Source: DASTFY01 sp963769115 (GTDB taxonomy: Bacteria > Actinomycetota > Acidimicrobiia > Acidimicrobiales > Ilumatobacteraceae). From it: 64,000 nucleotides of DNA. Of the stretch, positions 21,341 through 29,812 are shown one piece after another. The stretch covers positions 1 through 64,000 of the forward strand of contig CAVYKN010000016.1 of the NCBI GenBank assembly GCA_963769115.1. The letters are read 5' to 3'. Numbering within the stretch: position 1 is the first letter of the stretch; each line of letters starts with the position of its first letter. The translations under genes and the position numbers were made by a program. The notes beneath the pieces were generated by a model, which worked only from the letters and a program-made list of their open reading frames with translations, made no database searches and was not told the DNA's origin.

Positions 21341-21381
21341 ATGTCGTCCGGATCGGCGCCTGGCGCCGAATTGGACGACAT
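21341..21381. repeat. 41-bp palindrome, left copy flanking the AbiEi-like/DUF559 gene
   Basis: Two 20-base arms around a central T at 21361: left arm begins ATGTCGTCCGGATCGGCG, right arm ends TTGGACGACAT. The arms pair at 18 of 20 positions. A copy of the same length and design lies at 22327-22367, immediately after the gene. No T-tract follows, so it is not an ordinary intrinsic terminator. Confidence 0.85.
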
Positions 21382-21431
21382 GGGCGCACCGGCTTTCCGA
21401 ATCGGAGGCGCTCAGGCACTCACTGACCTGG

Positions 21432-22320
21432 ATGACTCCGGATCAACGCCTCGCCGCCATCGCGGCCGGACAGCACGGCTGCGCCACCATCGAGCAGGCG
21501 CTGGCCGCTGGTCTCACGCGGGACCAGGTGTACCGGCGCCTCCGATCCGGACGCCTCGAACGGCTGGGCCATCACGTCCTGCGGTTCGCCGGCGCACCGG
21601 CGACCTGGGAGCAGGCGCTGATGGCCGGGCTGCTGGACCTCGGCGACGGTGCGGTCGTGTCGCACCGCGCCGCGGCCGCCCTTCACGGCTTCGATGGCTT
21701 CGACCCAGGTCCGGTCGAGTTCCTGCAGCCGAGACGGCGACGCGGGAGCGGCGTGGGCTGGAAGGTCCACACCACCGTCCGGCTGGAGCTCATCGACCGC
21801 GTCGAGGTCGACGGCTTCCGCTGCACCAGCGCATCGCGGACCGTCGTCGATCTCGCCGGATCAGCTCCGGTCCGGGCGCTCGAGCGGGCCATCGACAGCG
21901 CTGTCAGGGACGGCCTCAGCTCGCCCACGTTCCTCGGCCCACCGGTTACGTGCACTTCGCCCCGCTCGAGGAGTTCGGACACTCGACCGACTTCTGGTCG
22001 ACTCGGGCGGCCACAGCGACCTCGAGCGGCGGTTCCTCGAGCTCGTCCGTCGTGCCGGCCTCCCTCGTCCGATCTGCCAGCGCCCGTACCGTGACGACCA
22101 CGGAAGGGTGATCCGGGTCGACTTCAGCTTCGAGCCGAGGCCAGTCATCGTCGAGGTCACAGGGCGACGCGGGCACGCTTCCGATGCCGAGCGCGCCAAG
22201 GACGCTCAGCGGCGCAACGAGCTCCAGCGCGTGGGCTTCGTGGTGCTCGAGTTCACGAACCGGCAGGTCCGCGACGAGCCGGACGATGTGATCGCGACGC
22301 TGCGACTCCACCTCAGCTGA
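21432..22320 (+). CDS. AbiEi-like winged-helix + DUF559 endonuclease-fold protein (frameshifted)
   Basis: About 295 residues. N-terminal ~60 residues resemble the AbiEi-type antitoxin helix-turn-helix (DQRLAAIAAGQHGCATIEQ, LTRDQVYRRLRSGRLERLGHHVLR). A middle domain follows (GDGAVVSHRAAAALHGF, SASRTVVDLAGSAP). After a frame change near 21940 (an extra G in CTCGGCCC), the C-terminus is a DUF559 domain of the Vsr/MutH-like nuclease fold: VIRVDFSFEPRPVIVEVTGRRGH supplies the acidic residues and RRNELQRVGFVVLEFTNRQV the terminal motif. Such genes occur in variable copy number in actinobacteria and their role is not settled. Flanked on both sides by 41-bp palindromes (the second starts seven bases after the stop), suggesting a mobile cassette. 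It separates the histidine kinase from a response regulator. Confidence 0.75.
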
Positions 22321-22326
22321 ACGCCG

Positions 22327-22367
22327 ATGTCGTCCGGTTCGGCGGTTATCGCCGATCTGGACGACAT
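22327..22367. repeat. 41-bp palindrome, right copy flanking the AbiEi-like/DUF559 gene
   Basis: Left arm begins ATGTCGTCCGGTTCGGCG, right arm ends CTGGACGACAT, with the centre at 22347; 17 of 20 positions pair and the symmetry extends two bases further on both sides. Matches the copy at 21341-21381 in length, arm ends (ATGTCGTCC / GGACGACAT) and internal TCGGCG/CGCCGA core. Confidence 0.85.
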
Positions 22368-22390
22368 CGACGTTGAGAGGAGCGGGGGGG

Positions 22391-23053
22391 TCAGGTGGAG
22401 GCGGCGAGGTAGAGGAGGACGGCTTTGACGCGGCGGTTGACGTCGGCTTCCTCGGCCAGGTGGAGCTTGGAGAAGATCGAGTTGATGTGCTTCTCGACGG
22501 CCCGCTCGGACAGCACGAGCGCCCCGGCGATGGCCGCGTTGGACTTGCCCGACGCCATCTCCCCCAGGACCTCCCGCTCGCGCGGGGTCAGGTGCTCGAG
22601 GGGTGAGCGGTCGGCGCGGGACCGGGCCCGCACGAGCTCGTCGACCACCTGGGGATCGATGACCGAACCCCCGCGGGCGACCACGCGGATGGCGTCGACC
22701 AGGTCGTCGACGTCGGCCACACGGTCCTTGAGGAGGTAGGCCCGGCCCTGGGAGCCCTGGTCCAGCAGCGACACCGCGTACTGGGGCGACACGAACTGGC
22801 TGAGCACGACCACGCCCACGTCCGGCTGGCTGGCCCGCAGCTCGGCGGCGGCCCGGATGCCCTCGTCCGTGCCCGTGGGCGGCATGCGGATGTCGGTCAC
22901 GACGACGTCCGGTGACTGCTCCCGGGCCAGGTCGAGCAGCTCGTCGAGCGTGCCGCAGGACCCCACCAGCTCCAGGTCGTCCTCGGCCTCGAGGATGCGC
23001 CGGACACCGTCACGCAGCAGCGCGTTGTCCTCGGCGACGACGACCCTGATCAT
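22391..23053 (-). CDS. NarL/FixJ-family response regulator
   Basis: 220 residues. Receiver domain with acidic pocket VVAEDN, phospho-acceptor VVVTDIRMPP, VVVLSQF and lysine in YLLKDR. C-terminal LuxR-type helix-turn-helix EHLTPREREVLGEMASGKSNAAIAGALVLSERAVEKHINSIF. It should bind DNA when phosphorylated by a DesK/NarX-type kinase; the kinase ending at 21325 is the obvious candidate, with the palindrome-flanked DUF559 gene in between. Its receiver is strikingly like that of the receiver-cyclase (DIRMPP, AVSLLDQGSQGRAYLLKDR), so both may answer to the same kinase. Confidence 0.92.
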   Translation of the reverse strand: MIRVVVAEDNALLRDGVRRILEAEDDLELVGSCGTLDELLDLAREQSPDVVVTDIRMPPTGTDEGIRAAAELRASQPDVGVVVLSQFVSPQYAVSLLDQGSQGRAYLLKDRVADVDDLVDAIRVVARGGSVIDPQVVDELVRARSRADRSPLEHLTPREREVLGEMASGKSNAAIAGALVLSERAVEKHINSIFSKLHLAEEADVNRRVKAVLLYLAAST

Positions 23054-23128
23054 CGGCGGCAGGATACGTGGCGCCCGGCCGCAGCCGAGCGACCCGCCAG
23101 CCGCGCCGCCAAACGCCCGCCGAACGAG

Positions 23129-24139
23129 CTAGGTCGCGGCCACCTCGTCGTCGTGATCGTCCTCACGGCGGTGGGCCGACGCCAGCTGGACCAGGCGGTC
23201 CCGGTCCACGCTGTCGGCGCTGGCCACCGCGACACGGACCGGCGTCGTGCAGCGCAGCGTCGCCGTCCGCACCCCGCCTTCGAGGCCGGCCCGCTCGCCG
23301 ACGACCGCCCCCGGACCGAGCTCGGCCACCTCGCGGCCGTCCACCTCCACGGCGAGCACGCCGTCCAAGACCACGAGCACGGCCGTGCTCCGTTGGCCCT
23401 GCTCGACGACGACGTCGCCCTGTCGGAGGCGGATCACCTCGGCGTCGCCGTGGCGCATCAGCTGGGTCGACAGCTCGCGCTCGAGCGCGGACTCCACCTC
23501 GGTCACCAGCACGTCGGCGTCGTGCGTCCCCCACGGGGTCTGCTGGCCGAAGCTGGTGTTGAGCCACGACTTCAGGTCCGTGAGGCCGCTCTTGGCCACC
23601 AACGCCCCGGTGTCGTCGTAGACCCAGTGGCGCGGGAACCCACTGGCCCCCACGAGCTTCCCCTCGTGCCGGCCGTCGGCCCAGATGGTCAGCTCCAACG
23701 TCGTCCAGACGGTCGGGCTGGTGAACTGGAAGAACGGCGCCCGCTTGACGGGCCGGGGGATCGGGACGCCCGTGCGACCGCCCGTCGTCTGGCGGAACCG
23801 CACCCAGCCCTCGCCGATCTCGGGCTCGGACGGGAGGTCGGGATACGACACGGCAGCGACCGTGACGTCGCCGACCCCGAGGCTGACCGTGGTCGAGCCC
23901 ATGAACCCCTGCCCGCCGTAGCCGCTGGCGACGATGGCGCCGTCCTCGACCTCCACCCACGCCCGCAGCTGGTTGGCGAAGCGGTAGCGGTCGTGGAGGC
24001 GCAGCATCTTCAGCGTGTCCTCCGCCGACTCACCCAGCGCGTCCGGCGGTGGCTCGTCGTGGTGCGCCATCCCCAACTTCTCGCCCGCCTTCAGCATCCC
24101 CGAAAGTGAGTCCGACGGGATCCAGGACACCGTGGTCAC
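23129..24139 (-). CDS. Protein with C-terminal cyclic-nucleotide-binding domain
   Basis: 336 residues from GTG 24139. Residues ~1-205 form a domain I do not recognise; it is beta-rich with many tryptophans (FTSPTVWTTLELTIWADGRH, SWLNTSFGQQTPWGTHDAD). Residues ~215-320 are a cyclic-nucleotide-binding domain: IRLRQGDVVVEQGQRSTAVLVVLDGVLAVEVDG and the phosphate-binding cassette VVGERAGLEGGVRTATLRC, with the Gly-Glu and Arg that hold the cyclic phosphate. No DNA-binding domain is visible, so it is not a CRP/FNR regulator. It follows a lone receiver protein (42-base gap) and lies in the region of the receiver-cyclase, making it a candidate reader of that signal. Confidence 0.82.
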   Translation of the reverse strand: MTTVSWIPSDSLSGMLKAGEKLGMAHHDEPPPDALGESAEDTLKMLRLHDRYRFANQLRAWVEVEDGAIVASGYGGQGFMGSTTVSLGVGDVTVAAVSYPDLPSEPEIGEGWVRFRQTTGGRTGVPIPRPVKRAPFFQFTSPTVWTTLELTIWADGRHEGKLVGASGFPRHWVYDDTGALVAKSGLTDLKSWLNTSFGQQTPWGTHDADVLVTEVESALERELSTQLMRHGDAEVIRLRQGDVVVEQGQRSTAVLVVLDGVLAVEVDGREVAELGPGAVVGERAGLEGGVRTATLRCTTPVRVAVASADSVDRDRLVQLASAHRREDDHDDEVAAT

Positions 24140-24181
24140 GCGCTCGTTCGATCCGCATGCTGATCCCTGTTCCTCCTGCTC

Positions 24182-24568
24182 CTAGGCCGATACCGGCCAG
24201 CTCGGGTCGCCCCCCGATTCCCACAGCCCGCGCAGCAGGCGGGGGCTGAGCTCGTCCTTGTGCACGTACGCCGCGGCCCCGCTGGAACGGGCGTCGGTCG
24301 GAAGGTCCTCGGCGGCGTAGGTGGACACGAGGATGACCATGGGCGCGCCGTCGGAAGCCATCACCTGCCGCGTGGCCTCGATGCCGTTCATCTCGCCCAT
24401 GTTGATGTCCATGAGGACGAGGTCCGGGTGGAGCTCGGCGGCCATGGCGACCGCCTCCTCCCCGGACGCGGCCTCACCGACCAGATCGAACTCGGCGATC
24501 CTGCTCAACACGGCTCGTGCAGCGGCGCGGAACGGGGCCTGGTCGTCGACCACCAGCACCTGCACCAT
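24182..24568 (-). CDS. Stand-alone response-regulator receiver protein
   Basis: 128 residues from ATG 24568, chosen because GAGGAGG precedes it and the receiver fold begins at once (MVQVLVVDDQAPFRAAARAV). Phospho-acceptor in LVLMDINMGEMNG, then VSTYAAED and lysine in YVHKDEL. There is no output domain: the protein ends ~10 residues after the last helix, so it acts by protein contact or as a phosphate sink. Followed on the same strand by the cyclic-nucleotide-binding protein gene. Confidence 0.9.
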   Translation of the reverse strand: MVQVLVVDDQAPFRAAARAVLSRIAEFDLVGEAASGEEAVAMAAELHPDLVLMDINMGEMNGIEATRQVMASDGAPMVILVSTYAAEDLPTDARSSGAAAYVHKDELSPRLLRGLWESGGDPSWPVSA

Positions 24569-24712
24569 GACCTCCTCGGTCTCCTTCTGACGGGCTTCAC
24601 GTCGCACTCGTCAAAGGCATGGTGGCAGATCCGCCCGGTCGCGACCACCAGGCTGGTACCCGACCTCAGGTGGGGTTGTCACCACCCAGTGCCGGGCAGA
24701 GCCGGGAGGGGA

Positions 24713-25957
24713 TCAGCCCAACGTGCGGTCCTTCTCGACCACGATGATGCCCTGGTCGGAGCGGGCGAACTGCTCGGGATCGGCCCCGTCGTCCACCCCG
24801 AGGCGGTACCCGGCGGGGACTTGGACGTTCTTGTCGATGATGCAGCGGTTCAGCCGGGCGCCGGAGGCCACACGGACGCCGGGCATCAGGATGGACTCGG
24901 TCACCTCGCTGCCGGACTCGATGCGCACGTCCGGCCCCACGATCGACCGTTCCACGCGAGCCCCCGACACGATGGCGCCCGTGCAGATCAGGCTGTTGTC
25001 GACGCTGGCCGCCGAGCCGTCGCTGCCGTAGCAGAGCTTGGCCGGCGGGAGCGGGAGCTGGAGGCTGTAGACCGGCCACTCGGGGTTGTAGAGGCTGAAG
25101 GACGGCAGCGCGCCGAGCAGGTCCATGTTGGCCCAGTAGTAGGCGTCGAGCGTCCCGACGTCGCGCCAGTAACCCCGCTCGTGCTCCTCCTGCCCGGGGA
25201 TCACGTTGGTCGAGAAGTCGTAGAGGTGGGCCTCCCCGCTGGCCGTGAGCGCGGGGATGACATCGCCCCCGAGGTCCTTGGCCGCCATCTCCGACCCCGG
25301 CGTCACGATGTCGACGAGCGTCTTCGTGTCGAACACGTAGTTGCCCATCGACGCCAGGACGCGGGTGTCGTCGCCGGGCATGGTCGGCGGGTCGGCGGCC
25401 TTCTCGTGGAAGGCGAGGATCTTGCCGGTGTGGTCGGCCTCGATCACCCCGAACTCCGGCCCCTGGTCGCGGGGCACGGGGATGGCCGCCACGGTCACCC
25501 CCGCATCGCTCTGCACGTGGTGCTCGACCATCTGCCGGGGATCCATGGCGTAGATGTGGTCGGCGCCGAACACGCACACGATGTCCGGACGCTCGTCGCT
25601 GATGAGGTTGAGGTTCTGGTAGATGGCGTCGGCCGAGCCCGAGAACCAGTACGGCCCGCGGCGCATCTGGGCCGGCACGGGCGTCACGTAGCTCCCCAGC
25701 AGCGTGGAGAAGCGCCACGTCTGGGTGATGTGGCGGTCCAGGCTGTGGCTCTTGTACTGCGTGAGCACGACGATCTTCAGGTAGCGGGCGTTGGCGAAGT
25801 TCGACAGGACGAAGTCGATGATCCGGTAGGACCCGCCGAACGGCACGGCGGGCTTGGCGCGGTCGGCCGTGAGCGGCGCCAGGCGCTTGCCCTCACCCCC
25901 GGCGAGGACGATCACGAGCACCTTCGGCTCGCTCCGTCTCGTGATCACGGCGTCCAT
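24713..25957 (-). CDS. glgC: Glucose-1-phosphate adenylyltransferase
   Basis: 414 residues, the normal length. The nucleotidyl-transferase core has LAGGEGKRLAPLTADRAKPAVPFGG (pyrophosphorylase loop and catalytic Arg/Lys), GSADAIYQN, VFGADHIYAMD and GYWRDVGTLDAYY. The C-terminal left-handed beta-helix shows hexapeptide repeats (CTGAIVSGARVERSIVG). It makes ADP-glucose from ATP and glucose-1-phosphate in the cytoplasm. It lies just downstream of glgA on the same strand with a ~33-base gap, forming a two-gene glycogen (or alpha-glucan) unit. Confidence 0.95.
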   Translation of the reverse strand: MDAVITRRSEPKVLVIVLAGGEGKRLAPLTADRAKPAVPFGGSYRIIDFVLSNFANARYLKIVVLTQYKSHSLDRHITQTWRFSTLLGSYVTPVPAQMRRGPYWFSGSADAIYQNLNLISDERPDIVCVFGADHIYAMDPRQMVEHHVQSDAGVTVAAIPVPRDQGPEFGVIEADHTGKILAFHEKAADPPTMPGDDTRVLASMGNYVFDTKTLVDIVTPGSEMAAKDLGGDVIPALTASGEAHLYDFSTNVIPGQEEHERGYWRDVGTLDAYYWANMDLLGALPSFSLYNPEWPVYSLQLPLPPAKLCYGSDGSAASVDNSLICTGAIVSGARVERSIVGPDVRIESGSEVTESILMPGVRVASGARLNRCIIDKNVQVPAGYRLGVDDGADPEQFARSDQGIIVVEKDRTLG

Positions 25958-25963
25958 GATGCT

Positions 25964-25997
25964 GGGCCTCCGATCAAGCTGGGCCTCCGATCAAGCT
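25964..25997. repeat. 17-bp direct tandem repeat at the end of glgA
   Basis: The 17-mer GGGCCTCCGATCAAGCT occurs twice back to back (25964-25980 and 25981-25997). A weaker third copy (GAACCTCCGACCAG) follows. The glgA stop codon (25993-25991) lies inside the second unit. It looks like a recent slippage or duplication event that moved the stop, or an assembly artefact. Confidence 0.8.
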
Positions 25998-27388
25998 GAA
26001 CCTCCGACCAGTCGGTCGTAGAGGTCGATGTGCTGCCGAGCCGGGACGGTCCACGACCAGTCCGCGGACATCCCCCGGCGCTGCATGGCGTGGCGGCGCG
26101 TCGTGGCGCCGTGGGCGCGCACCCCACGATGCAGCGCGTCGAGCATGGCAACCGTGCTCGGCGCATTGGCGACCACGCCGGTGCCCTCGTCCGCGTGGTC
26201 GTCGATGTCGACGACCGTGTCGTGCAGTCCGCCCACGTCGGTGACCACCGGCAACGTGCCGTAGCGCATGGCCTGCATCTGCGCGAGGCCGCAGGGCTCG
26301 AAGCGGCTCGGCATGGCGAGGAGGTCCCCGCCGCCGAACAGGAGGTGCGAGAGCCCCTCGTCGTACCCTCGGAAGAAGCCGATGCGTTCGGGCGCGGCCG
26401 CCGACGCCGCCTCCAGCGCACTGGCCAGCGTCGTGATCGCCGTCGCCCAGGACGGCCAGCTGCGCAGGCAGACGATCCAGCAGGCCGACGAGCGGCAGCA
26501 GGAGATCGACCCCCTTCTGCTGCACGAGCCGCGACACGACCGAGATCAGCGGACCACCGGCCGGGCCGAGGTCGGGCAGTCCCACCCGCTCCAGCGCGGC
26601 CTTCCGGCAGACGGCCTTGCCGGCCAGGTCCGGCCAGGAGTACGTGGCGGGAAGGCGGGAGTCGGCGGCCGGATCCCAGACCGCGGTGTCGATGCCGTTG
26701 AGGATGCCGATCAGCGAGTCGCCGCGGGCCTGGAGCTCGTCCTCGACGCCCATGCCTTCGGCCTCGGTCAGGATCTCCCGGGCGTAGGTCGGGCTCACGG
26801 CGACCACCGCGTCGGCCAGCCGGATGCCGCCCACCAGCGGGTTGCAGCCGCCGTCCCGGAGGAACGCTTCCCGGAAGTGGGGGAACGCGAGCAGCCACGC
26901 CCGTTCCGCCCAGCCCTGGTAGGCGAGGTTGTGGATCGTGAGGACCGCCGGCGGGAGCGGCCAGCCGAAGGCCAGGACGGTCGAGGTGTGCCAGTCGTTG
27001 AGGTGGAGGACGTCGGGCTGCTCGATGGCGGTCAGCGCGGCAACCGCGGCCGAGAAGGCGAAGAACCGCCGATCGTTGTCCGGCCAGCCCGTGCCGTCGG
27101 CCTGGTTGTACGGATGGGGCCGGGCACTGCCGTGGGCGCGGACGAGCGTGAGGGGACCGACGCCGGCCACCGTGCCCCGGCGGGCCATGGCCGGCCCGGC
27201 CCACTCGGGGACGTCGAGCGCCAGCGACTCCTTCTCGACGAGCGGGATGTCGCCGTAGTCGGGAAGGGCCACGGTGACCTCGACCCCAACGTCGCGCAGC
27301 GCGCGCGCACGAGCCCGGCCGCGGCGACCGCCAGCCCACCGACCGACGCCACGGGTGACAGCTCGCTGGTGGCGAACAGGACGTGCAC
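25991..27388 (-). CDS. glgA: Glycogen synthase, GT5/GlgA type (frameshifted)
   Basis: About 465 residues. The start MHVLFATSELSPVASVGGLA (GTG 27388) is the GT5 N-terminus; lysine of the usual KxGGL motif is replaced (SVGGL). Continues in a second frame from about 27310: LPDYGDIPLVEKESL, DVLHLNDWHTSTVLAF, TIHNLAYQGW, VSPTYAREILT and ISVVSRLVQQKGVDLL. From about 26440 it returns to the first frame with FEPCGLAQMQAMRYGTLPVV, the nucleotide-sugar-binding E-x7-E region. It would add ADP-glucose units to alpha-1,4-glucan. Upstream of glgC on the same strand. Two frame changes, otherwise complete. Confidence 0.88.
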
Positions 27389-27485
27389 GGGCGAACCGTC
27401 TTACCGGCCGGCCGCACAGACGATCACGCGACGGGAGGATAGGTGGGCGGGCAGCGTCGCTCGGCCGGGCGCTCGCGGGCGCGGG

Positions 27486-27491
27486 TAGCGT
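27486..27491 (+). promoter_or_regulatory. Putative -10 element, leaderless start
   Basis: TAGCGT lies seven bases before ATG 27499, the same arrangement and sequence as upstream of 14521. No ribosome binding site is visible, so a leaderless transcript is likely. Confidence 0.38.
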
Positions 27492-27498
27492 CCGCCCG

Positions 27499-28254
27499 AT
27501 GCACCACGCGCAGTACTGCGACGCGCTGGCCGGCGAGGCCGTGCACCTGGCCGAGCTGGTGGCCGACCCGTCCGCGCAGACCGAGCCGGTACCCACGTGC
27601 CCGGGCTGGGTCGTGGCCGACGTGGTCGAGCACGTGGGCACGCTGTACGGCTGGTCGTCGGCCCACGTCGCCACCGCCGCCCGTGCGCGCCTGGATCCTC
27701 GCTCGCTCGACTTCGACCAGCCGGCAGAGGGCGCGACGCCGGGGTGGCTGGCTCAGGCCATCGAGCCCATGATGGGCATCTTCCGGGCCTGCGATCCTGA
27801 CGCCGTCGTCTGGGGGTGGGGCGCCGATCGCCACGCCCGGTTCTGGCCGCGACGCATGCTGTTCGAGACGGTCGTGCACCGCGCCGACGCCTCGTTCGCC
27901 CTCGGCGTGGACCCTGACGTCGACGCCGACATCGCGGCCGACGGCTTCGACGAGTTGCTCTCGAACCTGCCCCACGCCGCGTACTTCGCCCCGAACATCG
28001 CCGAGCTGCGGGGCGACGACGAGTGCGTGGCCTTCCGCGCCGTCGACCGCGACATCGCGTGGTCGATCCGGCTCGTCCCGGCCGGCTACGCCTGGGACTG
28101 GTCCGACCGTCCGGCCGACGTGACGGTCAGCGGCCGGGCGTCCGATCTGCTCCTGCTGCTCTACCGGCGGCGATCGGCCGACGATGCCGGGCGGTTCGAG
28201 CGCGCCGGCGACCTGGCCCTGCTCGACCGCTTCCTGGCCAATACCCAACTCTGA
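27499..28254 (+). CDS. Maleylpyruvate isomerase family protein (DinB/MDMPI fold)
   Basis: 251 residues. The N-terminal four-helix bundle carries the MDMPI signature PTCPGWVVADVVEHVGTLYGW with a metal-ligand histidine. The second ligand region is LFETVVHRADASFALG. The C-terminal ~90 residues form the small alpha/beta domain found in actinobacterial members (WSIRLVPAGYAWDWSDRP, VTVSGRASDLLLLLYRR). Members are mycothiol-dependent enzymes; only a few isomerise maleylpyruvate and most have unknown substrates. Divergent from glgA and followed 19 bases later by the sulfatase gene. Confidence 0.85.
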   Translation: MHHAQYCDALAGEAVHLAELVADPSAQTEPVPTCPGWVVADVVEHVGTLYGWSSAHVATAARARLDPRSLDFDQPAEGATPGWLAQAIEPMMGIFRACDPDAVVWGWGADRHARFWPRRMLFETVVHRADASFALGVDPDVDADIAADGFDELLSNLPHAAYFAPNIAELRGDDECVAFRAVDRDIAWSIRLVPAGYAWDWSDRPADVTVSGRASDLLLLLYRRRSADDAGRFERAGDLALLDRFLANTQL

Positions 28255-28273
28255 CCCGCCACGGGGGGCTTCG

Positions 28274-29794
28274 ATGGCATTCGACCCGATCGCTTCACCG
28301 ACGGTCTCGGTCGGCGACCACCGCGAACCGGTCTTCGTCCACGAGGCGCAGGAAGAGGAGGCCGAGCGCCGCCTCGCCGCATACCGCGAGCGCCACGGCC
28401 GGTCGCCGAACGTGCTCGTGGTGCTGTTCGACGACGTGGGGTGGGGCGACCTCGGCTGCTACGGGGGCGGCGCGGCGCTCGGTGCGCCGACGCCCAACCT
28501 CGACCGTCTCGCCCGCCAGGGGCTGCTGCTCACGTCGTGCTACTCGGAACCGTCGTGCACACCGTCGCGCGCGACGCTCCTCACCGGTCGGCTCCCGATC
28601 CGTCACGGTCTGCAACGGCCGGCGATGTACGGCGAACGGGGCGGTCTGCAGGGTGAGATCACCCTGGCCGAGCTGCTGCACGACGCCGGGTACGTCACGC
28701 AGGCCGTCGGCAAGTGGCATCTCGGCGAGGACATCGCCAGCCAGCCCCAGAACGTCGGCTTCGACGACTTCTATGGCTTCCTCTCCGTCAGCGACATGTA
28801 CACCGAGTGGCGCGACCCGCACTTCTTCCCCGAGATCGTGTACTCGGAGGCGCGCACGGAGTGGGTCGAGAACATGCCGTTCAACCGCTGCTTCGTCCAC
28901 GCCACCAGTGGCGGCGAGCCCGAGCCGGTCGAGGAGGTCACGATCCCCGTTCTCTCCATGCTCGACGACCGCTGGGCGGACTACTCGGTCGAGTTCATCC
29001 GCCGCATGTCCGGGGACGGCCGCCCGTGGTTCCTGTACCACGGCACCCGCGGAGCCCACTTCGACAACTACCCGCTGGAGCGGTTCCTCGGGGCGTCGCC
29101 GGCGAAGCACCCGTACCGCGACACCATCGTCGAGCTCGACGACATCGTCGGCCGTCTCGTCGCCGTGCTCGAGGAGACCGGCCAGCTCGAGCACACGATG
29201 ATCCTCGTGTCGTCCGACAACGGGCCCCACATGGAGACCTGGCCCGACTCCGGCTACACGCCGTTCCGCTGCGCGAAGGGCTCGACCTGGGAAGGCGGGG
29301 TGCGCGTGCCGGGCATCGTGTCCTGGCCGGGGATGGTCGACGCCGATCGGACGAGCGACGGCCTGTTCGCCTTCTCCGACCTTCTGCCGACCGTGCTGCG
29401 GCTGGCCGGGGCGGCGGACACCGTGCCCACCGATCGCTACATCGACGGCGTCGACCAGACCTCGTTCCTGCTGGGGCCCGACGCGCTGTCCAACCGCAAG
29501 TGCCAGTACTACTGGCTGCTGCGCGACCTCGCCGCGGTCCGCATCGGCGAGTACAAGTTCGTGCTGGTGTCGACGAGCGACGACGACACCGATGTTGCCG
29601 GGCCGGGTGGCTTCACCGGGGTGACGCAGCGGTACACGTACGCGCGGCTCTACAACCTCTACCTGGATCCCAAGGAGCAGCACAGCTACATGACGCGCAA
29701 GCTGGCGTACACCGACGCGTTCATCCACGCCGTCGGCCGGCACCTCGGAACCTTCCGCACGTACCCGCCGAAGCAGCTCATGGGCCTGGGCTGA
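28274..29794 (+). CDS. Arylsulfatase (type I, formylglycine-dependent)
   Basis: 506 residues. Metal site VVLFDDVGWGDLGCYGG, the sulfatase signature CTPSRATLLTGR (the Cys is the residue converted to formylglycine), GKWHLGED, and the second metal site VSSDNGPHMETWPDSG followed by KGSTWEGGVRVP. All catalytic positions look intact. No signal peptide is visible, so it is probably cytoplasmic and hydrolyses small sulfate esters rather than polysaccharides. ATG 28274 follows a run of G. It needs a formylglycine-generating enzyme encoded elsewhere. Convergent with hutI. Confidence 0.93.
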   Translation: MAFDPIASPTVSVGDHREPVFVHEAQEEEAERRLAAYRERHGRSPNVLVVLFDDVGWGDLGCYGGGAALGAPTPNLDRLARQGLLLTSCYSEPSCTPSRATLLTGRLPIRHGLQRPAMYGERGGLQGEITLAELLHDAGYVTQAVGKWHLGEDIASQPQNVGFDDFYGFLSVSDMYTEWRDPHFFPEIVYSEARTEWVENMPFNRCFVHATSGGEPEPVEEVTIPVLSMLDDRWADYSVEFIRRMSGDGRPWFLYHGTRGAHFDNYPLERFLGASPAKHPYRDTIVELDDIVGRLVAVLEETGQLEHTMILVSSDNGPHMETWPDSGYTPFRCAKGSTWEGGVRVPGIVSWPGMVDADRTSDGLFAFSDLLPTVLRLAGAADTVPTDRYIDGVDQTSFLLGPDALSNRKCQYYWLLRDLAAVRIGEYKFVLVSTSDDDTDVAGPGGFTGVTQRYTYARLYNLYLDPKEQHSYMTRKLAYTDAFIHAVGRHLGTFRTYPPKQLMGLG

Positions 29795-29812
29795 CGCTCC
29801 GTCGCGTGGCGG

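Noticed and set aside
21341..22367. Two palindromes as a CRISPR-like or intrinsic-terminator pair
   Set aside because: Only two copies separated by a whole gene, no spacer periodicity and no T-tract.
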